Assembly (NCBI RefSeq): GCF_050436995.1
Contig: NC_134747.1
Coordinates: 8,129,501-8,193,500, forward strand
Direction of reading: 5' to 3'
DNA: 64,000 nucleotides
Source: Anticarsia gemmatalis
Taxonomy: Eukaryota > Arthropoda > Insecta > Lepidoptera > Erebidae
Every line of letters starts with the position of its first letter. Position 1 is the stretch's first letter. A model generated the notes under the pieces. The model was not told where the DNA came from. It saw only the letters and a list, made by a program, of their open reading frames with translations, and made no database searches. The position numbers and the translations under genes are program-made. Below are positions 1 to 11,807 of this stretch, piece after piece.

Positions 1-1057
1 AGGATTACTAGATCTTGGTACATTGTGGAAGAATCTTTTAAATAATGGACTTATATTACCTGGTAACAGTGACAATGGAGGCAACAGTCTCAGCTCTGTG
101 GTGCAATCGTGTTTTGGACTGCCTCTGGAAAAATCTGAACAGTGTTCCAATTGGGAATTAAGGCCTTTGAGAAGTACACAAATAGTGTATGCTGCCCTAG
201 ATGCTCATGTTCTTTTAGAGATATATGAGTTTCTACAAAAATTGTGTTCAGAACAACAAATCAATTTTGAGGAAATATGCAATGATGTTATGTTAGAAAA
301 TAAGAAGAAATGTTCAAAGAAACCTAAAGTTATAGAAAGATTAGGGTTTCCTACACAGTCCAGGTCAGTGCATGAAGTGAAGTTTTTAGTTGATCATGCA
401 CTGACTGGATTAATGCCTTACTTGAGGTATTGTGGAATTGATACAGTTGTGACCCCACCCACTATGTTGTGGCATGATGTGATAAATCTAGCAATATCAG
501 AAGATCGTTTTATATTATTAGCTAAAATAAAATATACACCTAACAGTAACTTCCCACAGAGTTCTATATTAGAAATAAATAAGAATACTTATCACCAACA
601 GTTGAGAAGGGTATTGAATAGTTTTTGTATACATGTTGAGCAAGAGAATCTGTTTACCTTTTGTATTAATTGTAACAGTAAGAATCTAACTAAACTTAAT
701 CCAGATGTTGTTGTGAATATGTGTAATACATATTTAGCTCAACCACCTGTTGCTAATGTCAATAATTCAGTGAGATACAGTGAATATGATGAAGATGAGG
801 AACTTGATAATATTGATAACTTTTTAAGTGATTCAGATGGTGATGAGGAACTTTACCAGGCAGATGTATACCACAAGCCTATATTAAACACAAGCATGGG
901 TGTACCCGTTGAGATACATAACCCAAGTTTATTATCAACTTTAAAAAAACATGCAATTTTGTGTGAAGCATGTGGAAGACTGTTCTGGGACGAAGATATG
1001 TTGTTGAAACCAGTCATTGAAACTGTTTACAACTTTAAAAAACTTAAAATTTGGTAA
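1..1057 (+). CDS. nbr: Mut7/Nibbler-type 3'-5' exonuclease, C-terminal part (5' partial)
   Basis: The reading frame is already open at base 2, so the gene enters from the left and its start lies outside. About 351 residues are visible. Near the N-terminal end, YAALDAHVLLEIY fits motif III of DEDDy 3'-5' exonucleases, with the Tyr and Asp of the active site. A Mut7-C-type RNase domain follows, opening with KFLVDHALTGLMPYLRYCG, and there are CxxC pairs (CINC, CEAC) of the kind found in its zinc-ribbon part. An acidic stretch rich in Asp/Glu/Ser lies between the two Cys pairs. In Drosophila the Nibbler member trims microRNA and piRNA 3' ends with Argonaute proteins, and that role is inferred here from family only. 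The last exon ends at TAA 1055-1057. The gene is convergent with the Rab prenyltransferase gene. The vertebrate name would be EXD3. Confidence 0.82.
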   Translation, partial: GLLDLGTLWKNLLNNGLILPGNSDNGGNSLSSVVQSCFGLPLEKSEQCSNWELRPLRSTQIVYAALDAHVLLEIYEFLQKLCSEQQINFEEICNDVMLENKKKCSKKPKVIERLGFPTQSRSVHEVKFLVDHALTGLMPYLRYCGIDTVVTPPTMLWHDVINLAISEDRFILLAKIKYTPNSNFPQSSILEINKNTYHQQLRRVLNSFCIHVEQENLFTFCINCNSKNLTKLNPDVVVNMCNTYLAQPPVANVNNSVRYSEYDEDEELDNIDNFLSDSDGDEELYQADVYHKPILNTSMGVPVEIHNPSLLSTLKKHAILCEACGRLFWDEDMLLKPVIETVYNFKKLKIW

Positions 1058-1120
1058 CTATTCAAAAAGTACAAATATACAAAGATGTCTTATATTTCCA
1101 AAACAATTTATTTCTGTGTA

Positions 1121-1126
1121 AATAAA
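1121..1126 (+). terminator. polyadenylation signal for the exonuclease gene
   Basis: AATAAA lies 64 bases after the stop codon, inside an AT-rich 3' end. It is the first canonical hexamer downstream. The motif is frequent by chance in DNA this AT-rich, so the call rests mainly on position. Confidence 0.4.
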
Positions 1127-1811
1127 TAATCTTAGTGTTAAAAAACCTCATATAAATTAATGGAACTTGTCACTTATTTAAAGTGTAATAATGCACTGTA
1201 ACAAAATTATTTGCAGTGACGAAAATAAGACTTCACAATTCTTCCCTCAAAGCAATACAATATGAAAAACATTAGAGTATACAGATAATTATATTTTTGT
1301 AAAAAGTTAGGATATTCAGCATAGTACTAGAATACTGTATGAAGTAGAAAAACCAAAATTTATATAAAAAGATAGTAGTATAATGTTACAAATCTAATTA
1401 ATCTTATATGCTAATCTCTTTATTATGTATCTTTGGTTGACAATACAGCTCAAGTGGTTGAATAAATGGATGAATTTGTGCAAAAATGTATGTATTGCAA
1501 AGTGATTGAAGCCTTTCCCTTATGAATGTAAATTGAATTTGGTATGGTCACAGATTAATATGTACCCATGTGATTTTGCGTAAAATTTAATTTATTATAA
1601 CATACCTACATATCAAATAATGCTTACAAAACTTTACAAAATTAACAACAGCGTAATAAGTTCTTTACTTTATTTAAAATCAGCTTCAAACAATAATTTG
1701 CGCAAAGCCAACGGCAGTTGATATAAATACACGTGAGATACTTATGATAAAAATGTATAATTTAAGTCAACATGAATATTAAAATTCAACAAAATTGAAG
1801 TCCTTGAATCA

Positions 1812-1852
1812 CAGAATCTGTTGCGTACGCCTTTTGTACGGCACGGATTCTG
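1812..1852. repeat. imperfect inverted repeat
   Basis: CAGAATC, GT and GTAC segments on the left are matched by GTAC, a GC-containing stretch and GATTCTG on the right, around a short loop. There is one mismatch and one small bulge on each side. It may be a remnant of a small transposon or a structured 3' UTR element. Confidence 0.45.
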
Positions 1853-2285
1853 CTGTTATTTTTTTTGCAGTGTTTCAATATGTGTATTCATATATTGCAA
1901 TATGCATAATACCAAAGGGTATCCAAATAAAAACTATGACTATGTTATTGTTTCTTTCTTCACAGTGTAGGCACTTTGGTTCATTAACGAAAAATAATAA
2001 TTCCTTATCCCATTTTAATATGCATCTTAAAATATCTGTTGAGTAAAATATAAAAATGAAAGTGGCCAAAAACGTGTGACTTCAAATTATTATAAACTTA
2101 GTTGTAACTTTTATAAACAGATTTGTGATTATAAGGGCAAGAGGTACAAAACGAAACAGCCAGAACAAACCACTGGAAGAATCCAGTGATAAAACAAGTT
2201 CCTTACATTCTATGCAATACAAAATACATGGTTTCAGCCACCTTCCTTGCAAATGAATAAATATAAATTACTTCAGAGTAATATT

Positions 2286-5200
2286 TTAATATAAAACTGT
2301 ATAATTGCACTTTTCTCTAAACAAATCAACTTCTTCTTTCTTCAACTCTATATTTCCCTTCAAATTCAAAACTTCTAACTCCAAGGAAGGAAAGTTTCTT
2401 AATGTTGTCAGCTTATTGTTCTCTAAAGACAGTTTCTGAAACAATAATCAATCAATCTATCAAATCAACTTGCTATACATTTCATGCACAAACAAATTGT
2501 ATAAAATGACCATTTATTAAATATTAAATATATTGACCAAATCCGAATTACTCTACAGCTTTCATGGCTGTTATTTCGCTATAGAAGAAAACATAGCAAT
2601 ACTTATTAATTATTAGGTACCTATTGTACTAGCAAATCATTAGTGAAATGAAGTATCTTGCTTCTATTTTAATGTTATTTGATTGAGTGAGTAGTTAATC
2701 TCAGTATCTTACCTTACAATGTTGTAGCATTACCAAAGAAGGTAACACATTAGAAGTTAAATTTTGATTAGACAAGTCGACACTTTCACAGTAGCTGTAG
2801 TATTGCAGGTGTGGCAAACTAGTTACTTTATCTTGAAAGCTAATCTTAAACTCAAGATTATTGTTCCCATAATCAACAGCAAGTTGGTCCTCTATACTCC
2901 ACTTTGTAATTAGGTCGTCGTAATAGCCAGCTCGCAATTTGTCTATACTTTTTAATGTATGTAGATTTTCTATAACCTCCTTGTAGTTTCCTTTTGCGTC
3001 AATACAATGGAGAAAAACTGTTGTTGTTAAAACTGTCCCTGGAAATTGTGATAATAAATTATGAGTGAGATTCCATTTGCAAAATTACTAAATTAATCAT
3101 GGAGATTAAATAATAATATTTTATGCTTTAGAACGAATCATGTATGCATATTATGTTAACCTAAGATCTTTACTGGGCTTACTCTAGACAGAATCAAATT
3201 CCATTGAATCAGATTCGAGCTTATGTAAAAACGTACTTTTAAATTCCAAATTAGCGCGTGAACAAACACTGGTTTAAAATAATTTATGTATCTATCAAAC
3301 AATCCATTTATTTTAACTTTAAACCAGAGTTTGATTTGACATTATTTCGAATCTGATTCAATGGAATTCAAATTTGATTCTGTCAGGAGTAAGCCGGCTA
3401 GAGATTGACCTAACTTACATTTGGAGTCTGGTTCCATAGCAAGCAACTGACGACAAGCGTCGAGTTGCGTGATCAATTCTTCAACAACTGGCTTCGAATA
3501 ATTTATCTCAAAACTTATGTCATTTCTGCCAACATAAGTATTCGAATTTACTTTAACACTTGAAATAGTTTGTGTGGTCCCATCTTCCATTTCATACTCC
3601 ATCTGTAGGTGTTAAAAAAGTTTTAATTAATTCCATAAAATAAACAATACTTAGTGTTCATTAAGATTTTATAAAATGTATTACTTATATTATTAAAGTT
3701 TACGAATATTATTATTATCTCACTAGTGAAGTTTTATTTAATAGAATGTACCCATACCTTTATGTGTAAGTCATCACAGATATTAGCGCTATGTTTGAAT
3801 ATCCATAGAACATCATACTGGTTCCCACTGCAAGACTGCCATTCTCCATTTATCAAGTCATTGTTACAAAACAGTTTCACTTTAGAAGAAACGAAATTAT
3901 GTTCTACAGGTTTATTAAATGCTAGAGTTGTCTTTACTGGCGTCACAACATAGACAACAGCTTTAGTGACAGTCTTTACAGCTCCTGGAATACAAATATT
4001 AAATCATTTTAGTGTTGTTCTTTTAAAAAAATACTCATAGAAAAGACATAGATGTTTGATATTTACCTAATAACCATCTTTGATAAAACCATGCACTGGT
4101 GTCGTCAGGATCAGTGAATGCAGCATTTTGAACTATTTTTAATTCCTGTTTATGATGAGTGTCTTCAATGGGCCTCCCTCCTGAAAGGTAATATTATAAA
4201 CAAATTGGTAGTCATGTTAGATAGGTGGGTACCTATCTGGTATTAAAATGGAAAGCTAGGAGCTTTCTTTTTTACTGCATTCATCTATGTTTTATACAGT
4301 TAGTATAGTGAATCTCACAAAATCCCTTTTCGTACAGTATCAGCAAATAAATTCAAAATATTTGTTTTATGTTCCTATTTGGTGTGCAAATATTCTCCAG
4401 CTAGAATAATTATATTTTCACATAAAAAATCCTTTTACCTTTCAAATCAGGATACAGTTCAACCAGCATTTTGCTTCTATAATGCCAGGCTGAATAGTTA
4501 GAGAAATTGGAATATAACTTCTCTGTTGTAAAATCAAATTCATCTTTCAGAGGTGGCTTGCATTTGCTGACAACAAATCTTCTGTAATCCCATGTGTGAA
4601 CTGGAAAAAATATGGTATAAGATATTAATAGAGATACAGGGTGATGAAACTTAAGGTAACTGATTGCATCATTCCTTATTCTTATATATGTAACAAATAT
4701 TTATTGCATATGTTAATATTAGCGCCACATATTAGTAAAGTATTCAGAAACTATTGTTTAAACAAATAACTTGACTCATAATCAAAGGTTCATTCTTTGC
4801 AAATATTGCCTAATTACCTACAGTACTACAGTTAATTACTAACTTAACTACTACTTCCACAAACAGTGTAAACTAGAAAATCTTAGATTTAAGGAATTAC
4901 TTAAAAAATATATTACTGATGAAGTCAAAACTTACAATTTCTCTCATCTAATTTGAGATATGTATTACACAAGCCCAGTTCTTTGTCCCAGTCAGGGTCA
5001 GCTCTTGTAGTGAGCACCCATTCCCTCTGGAACCACGCACAGTATGACTTGGGGTTGATCTTCAAACAGTATTCAGTCAAGTGCAGTTCAGCATCATACA
5101 GTTGGGATAGCTCCTCTTCAACCTCATTATTTTTCCTGTAACATAAAATTCAGATTTTCATCAACCATACTTTTTCTAACAAAACCTTACGTTTTTTACT

Positions 5201-5933
5201 TAATTGCATTTATATCACAATGTTACTTGTTTTGTGATATTTCAAACAGTAACTGCTATTAATTGAGTGTAAACTCCAGATCGAAAATATAATTTTCATT
5301 AATAAACTAAATGCAGGAAACATTTACCATAAACCATTAGAATAATATTGACATATCCAAAAAATTATGTACAACTTATTCAAAAAAGCTTAGTTAACTT
5401 GAGATTTAATCAAACAAATAATTATCTTGGTAATGTAACATAAATTTTATATGGTCTAGGTAATAGGCTGCCCTAGCCAAACACAAAGATGATTCACCAA
5501 CCAATGTCACATCAGGCTTTTCTGACAGTTATCAAACTTACTTGAAGATATTTAGTATTTCTCTTCTAATGTTCCACAAAGTAGAAATATCAGGGTTGGA
5601 TGACAACACCTTCCCTGTAAGCTCCAATAAATCCTTATCGAATTCAGATTCTTTCCTCTGAAAAGATAAAAAAGTTAAAGTCATGGAAAGTGAGCCAAAT
5701 ATTAAAAAAAATAATTGTCATGATGAAACATACTTTATGTTGGATCTTTTGCATGACATGTTTAAAAACCTTAAGCTTTTCTTGACGTTCTTTCTCTTTC
5801 CTCGCCTTCTCTTCTTCAGTTGTACGAACTTTTACTCTTCCATGCTGTAAAATAAAATTCATTATTACATTTTTGTAACTACTATGCAATACCAATGAAT
5901 TTTTTACAAGTGTTTGTACTAAAAACTTACCAT
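2286..5933 (-). CDS. RabGGTA: Rab geranylgeranyltransferase subunit alpha, complete, 10 coding exons
   Basis: This is the alpha subunit of the enzyme that attaches geranylgeranyl groups to the C-terminal cysteines of Rab GTPases. It works with a beta subunit and Rab escort protein in the cytosol. Coding exons in gene order: 5931-5933, 5734-5844, 5542-5657, 4936-5135, 4439-4600, 4067-4180, 3758-3984, 3419-3602, 2713-3038, 2286-2435. All use GT-AG junctions and join in frame to 530 aa, against about 567 in human. The N-terminus MHGRVKVRT is the family signature. Prenyltransferase-alpha repeats are seen around LWNIRRE (65-71), YCAWFQREW (108-116), HTWDYRR (145-151), YSAWHYRSK (179-187) and SAWFYQRW (226-233). 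An Ig-like insert region (about 240-345) and a C-terminal leucine-rich repeat (about 435-520) follow. Exon 1 contributes only the ATG. The gene is divergent from the BTB gene. Confidence 0.93.
3176..3395. repeat. small foldback/MITE-like inverted repeat in an intron
   Basis: The left arm (3176-3219) and right arm (about 3346-3395) are inverted copies sharing GGCTTACTC, GACAGAATCAAATT and CCATTGAATCAGATTCGA. The right arm has about 9 extra bases. A second 10-bp inverted repeat lies inside (3269-3278 with 3318-3327). The element sits in the intron between exons 8 and 9 of the Rab prenyltransferase gene. Its right end is 23 bases from the exon 8 splice donor. No clear target duplication is visible. 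Confidence 0.65.
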
Positions 5934-7097
5934 GTTTAAGTTTTTCCTAAGATCGACAAGTGAGGTATATTACCTGTACAGTATTAGAATATTTTTGTAT
6001 TAGAAGTCTATATGCCCAAACAATAAAAATTGTTAACTATTCTGATTCTGATTGACTATCTCACAGCAAGTAGCCAGCTTATGTCCTGCTGTCACTGTCA
6101 CTGTGTCTGTCAAAATGACATAACTAGAGTAGCGATCGTAACAGTGATCTAAAATATTAATAACACTTATCTTATCCTATCAATCTTATAAATGTGAAAG
6201 TTTGCGAGCCGATAGAGACTCTGTCTGCCTTTAAGTCATCCTCTTAATTAACAATGATGTCTTTCAATACACGAAATATTATCAAACTAAATAATTTTGT
6301 TGAAATTAAATAAGTAAAGGAAAAATAATTTGATATCAGGTACCACTTTATGGTCATTAGAGCCCTTCTTTTTTCTTCTCTTTTAGTCTGATAGCTTAAT
6401 TTGAAGAAAGATGTATCATGTTTAAATTTTTCAAACCATTTTCAGATAATCAAATGGCAAATATACATTTTAAAATAATCAATTAATCAGCGAGAACTGC
6501 AAAAGATGCGCATTTTCAGTGAATATGTTTTAAAAGTACTTTATACAATTCTTAACGAGTACATACCTTTTATTTGGATTAAATATTGATATCTAGTTCT
6601 TTTCTAGACAGCCCAACTCTAAATATTTTAATAGTTTTAAAAACCCAGATACACGACAACTTTGAAAATGTCATTGTATTTCGTACGTGGAAAAGCACTT
6701 TAAGGAAATATTAAATATATAATATTTCTAAAATATATATTATAAAGTATATTGAATAAGTTTGAAATATAGAACGCGGTTAATTTTTTTAAGTTTTAAT
6801 TCATAGTCATTGGGATTAGGATTAATGACATGATTATTATGATGTTTATTTATTTGTTACTGGTTTGGAATGGAAATGACAGGTTCAACTGCTTGGTAAA
6901 AACTTGTCAGATTGACAACTGACAATATCTATGAGTAAATGAAAGAGAAACGCGATTTTTTACTTTGGAGATTGGAAAAATAACCCTAAGCGTTATCTAA
7001 AGTTAAAGACTACCTATCTGAATACAGTGATAAGCTACCCGGAAAAATAGTGTATTTTATATATCAGCTGTGGAGTTAAATAAATAGAAGTTTTAGA
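5934..7097. promoter_or_regulatory. divergent intergenic region with promoters of RabGGTA and the BTB gene
   Basis: The two start codons face away from each other across about 1.16 kb, so both core promoters and 5' UTRs must lie here. The sequence is very AT-rich. I see no decisive TATA or initiator. The BTB leader probably begins near 6950-7080. A Helitron-like remnant sits at about 6170-6230. Confidence 0.5.
6170..6232 (+). mobile_element. remnant of a lepidopteran Helitron 5' end
   Basis: The stretch around 6173-6215 reads like the start of the common lepidopteran Helitron family: an ATCCTATCAATCTTATAAAT-type start, then GTGAAAGTTTG and a CTGTCTGCC-type continuation. It resembles the intact element at 45304-45555 at its first 20 bases. 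No 3' CTAG end follows, so it is truncated. Confidence 0.4.
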
Positions 7098-8292
7098 ATG
7101 AATAATGCACCGCAGTTCTCTCTACGGTGGAATAATTACGTATCGCACGTAACAGAAGCGTTCAATGTACTTCGCTTTGAAAACGATTTAGTGGATGTGA
7201 CACTGTGCTGCGATGGAGGCAAAATTAAGGCACACAGAATGTTGTTATCAGCCTGCAGCACTTACTTCAAGCAGATATTCAGAGAGAATCCTTGTCAACA
7301 TCCTGTGATTATATTCAGAAACTTCAAGTTCGAAGACCTTAACGCGATTATCAACTTTATGTATCATGGTGAAGTAAACATTTTTCAGGAACAATTGGAA
7401 TCATTCCTTATAACTGCAGAGCTTTTAGAGGTTAAGGGTTTGACAGATAATGTGGAGGATGAATCATCTAAAAACCAGTTAAGAATCAGTGACAACACAT
7501 CCTTAGACTTAAGTTCTAAATCAAGTAGATTTAATGAGGATATTGTGCCTGTATTGTTGGATGAACCAATTAATTTAGCTACTATGCAAACTGCCAGAGA
7601 AGAGTACATTCCACAAGCAAACACTACTAAAAATATTCCAGAACAGGAGAATGGTAATGTAGAAATGCAACCGGAAATACCTAAAGAACCAGAAGCAAGT
7701 AAAGCAGATGATAATGCAAAATTAAAAACAGCTCCATCTAGTGAGGATATGCAGGTTGATACACAATCTACATCTGTTGAAGACTTATCAGAGAAAAATA
7801 ATTCTGGTAAGTATTGCTGTAATACTTGGTATTTATGAATGAAAAAGGATGATATTATCAATGTATTATGTTTTATAAAACTTATTGTATAAGTGTATAA
7901 ATATCAACATACATCTGACTCGAATAGGACTTACTGTACTATTTTATATATATTTTTAATGACAATTCAGTGAAGGACTATGGTGATACCAAGGTCTCTC
8001 TCTAGCACTGTTTATAACATAAATTATTATTGTTTCAGAATCGGAATTGGCTAAATTTCGCTGTCAACTATGTCCAAAAGGCTTCAAACATCCAACATCA
8101 TTAACATTGCACAAGGATTCACACGCTGGAAAAACTCAATGTCCTGTTTGTCACCGATCATTTTCACGGTCATATGACATGAGGAGTCATTTACAAAGGA
8201 TACATCAGGGGAAACAACTGACTATCAAAGAGATCAGATATAAGAATACAAGTGACAATCTCACACCGAAACCCTTCACACATAATATTTAG
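7098..8292 (+). CDS. BTB/POZ domain protein with two C2H2 zinc fingers (two exons)
   Basis: The exons are 7098-7806 and 8039-8292, joined by GT-AG with a one-base phase, giving 320 aa. Residues 1 to about 117 form a tramtrack-type BTB domain: FSLRWNNYVSHVTEAF, DVTLCCDGGKIKAHRMLLSA and a C-terminal helix region ending near LEVKGLTDN. Residues about 118-236 are a polar, acidic, low-complexity linker. Two C2H2 fingers follow: C245/C248/H261/H265 and C271/C274/H287/H292. Insect proteins of this build are nuclear transcription factors that dimerise through BTB and bind DNA with a finger pair (tramtrack, lola and broad group). I cannot assign an orthologue. Only one finger exon is visible, whereas several members of the group choose among alternatives. 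Confidence 0.88.
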
Positions 8293-10079
8293 AATAAGCA
8301 TCACGGTAACTGTGTTACCAACATTTTTAGCACATAGTGCATTGCCTAAACATGAAATAATAATTATATGAACATATATACATATACAAATATATTTTAT
8401 TTACTATTTTTAAATGTCACAAATGATATTGCTCAGTTCTGTAGCTTTGGCTATTTTTATACTAGTCTAATAATACTGTTTTTAATATAATAATTGTTTC
8501 CATTATTCTCTGTTTTATTAACACCATTCTGCATCTACAACTTGATTATAAATTGTACGAGGTATTTTTATATGATATTACCTATGACTTCATTTCATAG
8601 CACCGCTATTAAAATACTGGCAGTTAATTCTGTCATCTTGCATAGCCGACGTAGGCAAAAAACCGCCAGGTTAAAGTGAGATTGGGCTGGGCTCGTTTAA
8701 ATTACCTACATTGCTAGTAGGTGGATACCACAAGATGGTCGGTGGCGAAAAGGAAGGCCCAAGGGGAGATGGCGGGATGAACTGGATGCATTCCTGATTG
8801 GGTGGCCGAATGCAACAATAGACAGAGGGGACTGGAAATTCAAGGGAGATTCTTTTGCTCAGTAGTGGGAAATAGATGTAGGAAAATAAAAAAATCTGTC
8901 GTCTTAGTTCACTTTCACTTTTTCATGTTATGGTTTCACAGTGGTTGGCGGTTAATAAGCTTATGATACTCTATGGTGGTAGAACTGCTGGGTGTTGATT
9001 TTTTGCGTCTTTGTCGCCAAAAGCGACAAATTATTCCGCTGATCACACTAATAACACAGCTCTCGAAGATCGTGGATTGGATTTAAACACTATTTTTTCA
9101 TGGTTAACCGGGGGTGTTTCGATATCTATAGGTACTATGAGCCTCCGAACCTAGGTCACCTGACGCTTTAAATCATATCGTAGGTACTTATTGGTTTTTG
9201 TCTACGTCCAGCAAAAAACAAAATTAACAATATAGGAAGGTTCCTACCTATATCATTTTATTAGATATCATGTTTTTAATATAAAAGCCGCGAATATCGT
9301 ACGAATAGTTCCACACAATATTTTTACTATCCTATAGTTAACATTTTCATTCAATCTTTCAAAACTCTACAATACCGTTTACTCTCCGATCACGTTAAAA
9401 AATGAACAGTGGTTAGTAAACACACAAAAGTGGGGTAAATGGACGACTTGAAGATTAAAGGGCTTTCAACCTTACGCCCTACGAATTAGAGGGCAAGTCG
9501 TACGTCTAATAAATCAATAGCTTGAAAAATAATACAATTAATATGAAATACACATAAGATTCTTTCTAAATACGCTGATGTACAGACCTACCTACGTTAT
9601 ATTTAGTTCTAATAGTTTTTCACGATGAACAAGTCCTCGAATTTATTTAAAACACTGGTACCTAATCTCCTAGATACAATAGTTACCAAGTTAAAAGAAT
9701 TAAAACTGTAGATGGCGCCAAACAAACAAGTTACCTAACGACTAAAGATGAGTAGAGTCCATTTTGACTACAAAAATATAATAACAGTCGTTAATCAAAG
9801 AAAATACCTAGTATTAAATACGTACCTCACATTGTATAAATGGTATGAATAAAAAATAATTTACATGAAATCAAAAATTATTAGGTAGTATTAGCAGTAA
9901 ATAAGTAGAAATAAAAAGAAAGGGAGAGATATAGACATTTGCTCTAGAAAAACAAACTGCAGTAATACTTGAGAAAAAAAACGCAACAGTAGCCATCATC
10001 AATTCTATAAGTTCGAGGGGAACTAATCGCGTTAGAGCATGCAGTAATAGTAGAAGCACGCGTAGGGGTAAAAGCTAAG
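8293..10079. other. intergenic region between the BTB gene and CadN
   Basis: About 1.8 kb without a supported gene. It holds the 3' UTR of the BTB gene at its left, a LINE tail at about 8690-8890, and a perfect 8-bp stem with a 5-base loop at 9010-9030. A 19-base string (9284-9302) recurs at 22468-22486. Open frames such as 9871-10059 (minus) are low-complexity and look spurious. Confidence 0.55.
8690..8890 (+). mobile_element. 3' end of a non-LTR retrotransposon (LINE), truncated
   Basis: Translated on the plus strand this encodes a typical LINE C-terminus: GRWRKGRPRGRWRDELDAFL, then a stretch ending GDWKFKGDSFAQ. A stop codon and an A-rich tail follow at about 8880-8892. The GRPRGRWRDxLDAF motif also occurs in the minus-strand LINE at 14064-15115, so both may come from one family. 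Nothing of the upstream reverse transcriptase remains, which is normal for a 5'-truncated insertion. Confidence 0.7.
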
Positions 10080-10920
10080 AACCAAAAAGCTTCAGTAGCC
10101 GGGCGGGACAATCAGGGGTTGTAGAGGCGGGGGTGGCGGGGGTCGGGCGGAGAGCGCTCGATACGCGCGCGCGCCGCGGTCCGCCACTCAGCCAGTCGCA
10201 TTTCGACATCGTTGCGCTCGGTTTGTAGCACATTTATCGGCGCGATCTGTCAAACGCTACGATATCGATATATTATAAGTCTTACGTTTTCACGAAGTAC
10301 GTATATTATTCAATAAGAAAAAAGAGATGATTAATTAACGTATGTTTTTAATAGATTCGGGAGTGAAATGATATAGTTTTGTTGTATTTTATTAAATTGT
10401 TTACATTCGCACCACATGTTTACTTACGGCTACGTTTATATTTGATAAGCAACAATGTTGCTTTTGTTTTTGCAATTGATCGAGTGCAGTGATTTATTTA
10501 ATAAGGGAAATTGTGGTTTCATTCATAAAATGCATTTACAGTGATTCAATACTCAATTTTGCATGTTATCTGAATCGTGCATTTTGGTGAGGTGATAAGT
10601 AGGTGTTCTTTTCACGTAACGTTCGGATATCTGTGAAGTTTCATGGAAATAGCTCGTGCTTTTATTCAGTAAAATGAGTGTGTGAATTTTTGATGGTGTG
10701 TCGTGAACGAGAGCGCGTGTAGAGTTGAGATTCGCTCGGTGAGCGTCGCGCGACGGCGCAACGAGGGTATTGATCGGCGGCGGCGGCGGGTCGCGAGACG
10801 CCGGCGTTCGCCTGCCGCCTAAATAAAGCTCCGCATGTGTGCGCCCCGCCTCGCCGCCCTACGTCGATGCCGCCCGACGCCGCCGCCGCCGTGCCGTCAA
10901 CGTCTTCTACCATAGCGTAC
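10080..10920 (+). promoter_or_regulatory. CadN: putative CadN promoter and GC-rich 5' leader
   Basis: GC content rises sharply against the AT-rich surroundings, first at about 10090-10260 and again at about 10690-10900, with many CpG dinucleotides. Initiator-like motifs (ACTCAGCC, then CCAGTCGC) lie at 10186-10199. A GTGAGC at 10738 could serve as a leader-exon donor. The block is about 0.9-1.7 kb upstream of the CadN start codon, with a plausible splice acceptor between at 11764. A small open frame (10837-11046) could be upstream coding but has no recognisable homologue. Transcription start and leader exon limits are inferred, not seen. Confidence 0.45.
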
Positions 10921-11764
10921 GCCAACTACCAACATGCGCCACCATCAAATGTTTCACACACACATCATTCTTGTCTAATACGTATTTGTCTTCGGTTTAT
11001 AAATGAAGTAGAGAATAGGAGAATGGATAAACAACTTTTTTTCTAATTTCAAAAACCAAATAGGTTAAAACCTACTCGTCTAGTCTAATAAATAAAAAAT
11101 ACCAATATTGATTTTTTAAGGTCATCCTTTTAAAACGTAAAGAAATAATTATTTATAAATTATAAATCTTGTGCTCTAGTTAGCTACTGCTCAGTGCTCA
11201 GCATTTGTTTATTAAATTTGTTAAAAGTCAAAAAGAAATATGTTAAGGCCTTAAACTTAATTATTTGAACATTATGGATTAGATTCTAGTCGTTTACTTA
11301 ATTTTACGAATTGAATCAAGCATTTTCTGTGGTCGCACGTATAGACACGATAAAAATATTATGGAAATGTAAATTAGTTGACTGTATGAGGCTGTGCTAT
11401 ACCTACATAGAGTTGGCGCTTATTTAAACTTGCAGCCAGTCTACTCATACAGCTCAAACAAATTTAAGACTATAGCTACTTACTACCTACCTATACTACT
11501 ATTTTTTATTGCATCGGTTGAAATATCTTCGAAGTCGTTTGATTTAATAGAATTATGTGCATTGCCTTATTGGCAGTAGTAAGTAGGTATAATTAATAAT
11601 GTTAGAGGTGCGGTTTAGTCTGAGACAAATTGCATTTACTGAAGCTCCACAGACTATGGTATCGTTAATTATAATTACTTCACTCCCGAATCTAGTGTCT
11701 TTGTCGTCTTAACGTGTTATCATCAAATTGGTAAGCAATAATTACAGTAAGCATTTTGTTGTAG
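10921..11764 (+). other. CadN: probable 5' UTR intron of CadN
   Basis: AT-rich DNA between the GC-rich leader and the first coding exon. It ends in a T-rich tract followed by TTGTAG at 11759-11764, a good splice acceptor. The 43 bases from 11765 to the ATG would then be 5' UTR. I see no gene in it. Confidence 0.45.
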
Positions 11765-11807
11765 GTGTGAAATGTTGGATTAAGTGAGCGATTAGCTAGA
11801 GAGAGCT

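Larger units (their letters stand above)
1058..2285. other. intergenic region between convergent genes
   Basis: About 1.2 kb of AT-rich DNA between the stop codons of two convergent genes. It must hold both 3' UTRs. A 41-base imperfect hairpin sits at 1812-1852. The short open frames here overlap on both strands and resemble no protein I know. Confidence 0.6.

Noticed and set aside
3342..3418. C-terminal extension of RabGGTA exon 8 (ESNLNSIESDSK and stop)
   Set aside because: The consensus donor at 3418 and the in-frame join to the next exon, giving the conserved rest of the protein, show that this is intron read-through.
7385..7861. 158-codon minus-strand frame opposite the BTB exon
   Set aside because: It is the antisense shadow of a firm coding exon.
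9010..9030. 8-bp hairpin as a terminator
   Set aside because: The genome is eukaryotic; hairpin terminators of the bacterial type do not apply, and the stem is short enough to be chance.
10837..11046. 69-codon frame in the CadN leader as a protein exon
   Set aside because: Alanine/proline/serine-rich translation of a CpG-rich block with no convincing donor; more likely 5' UTR sequence.
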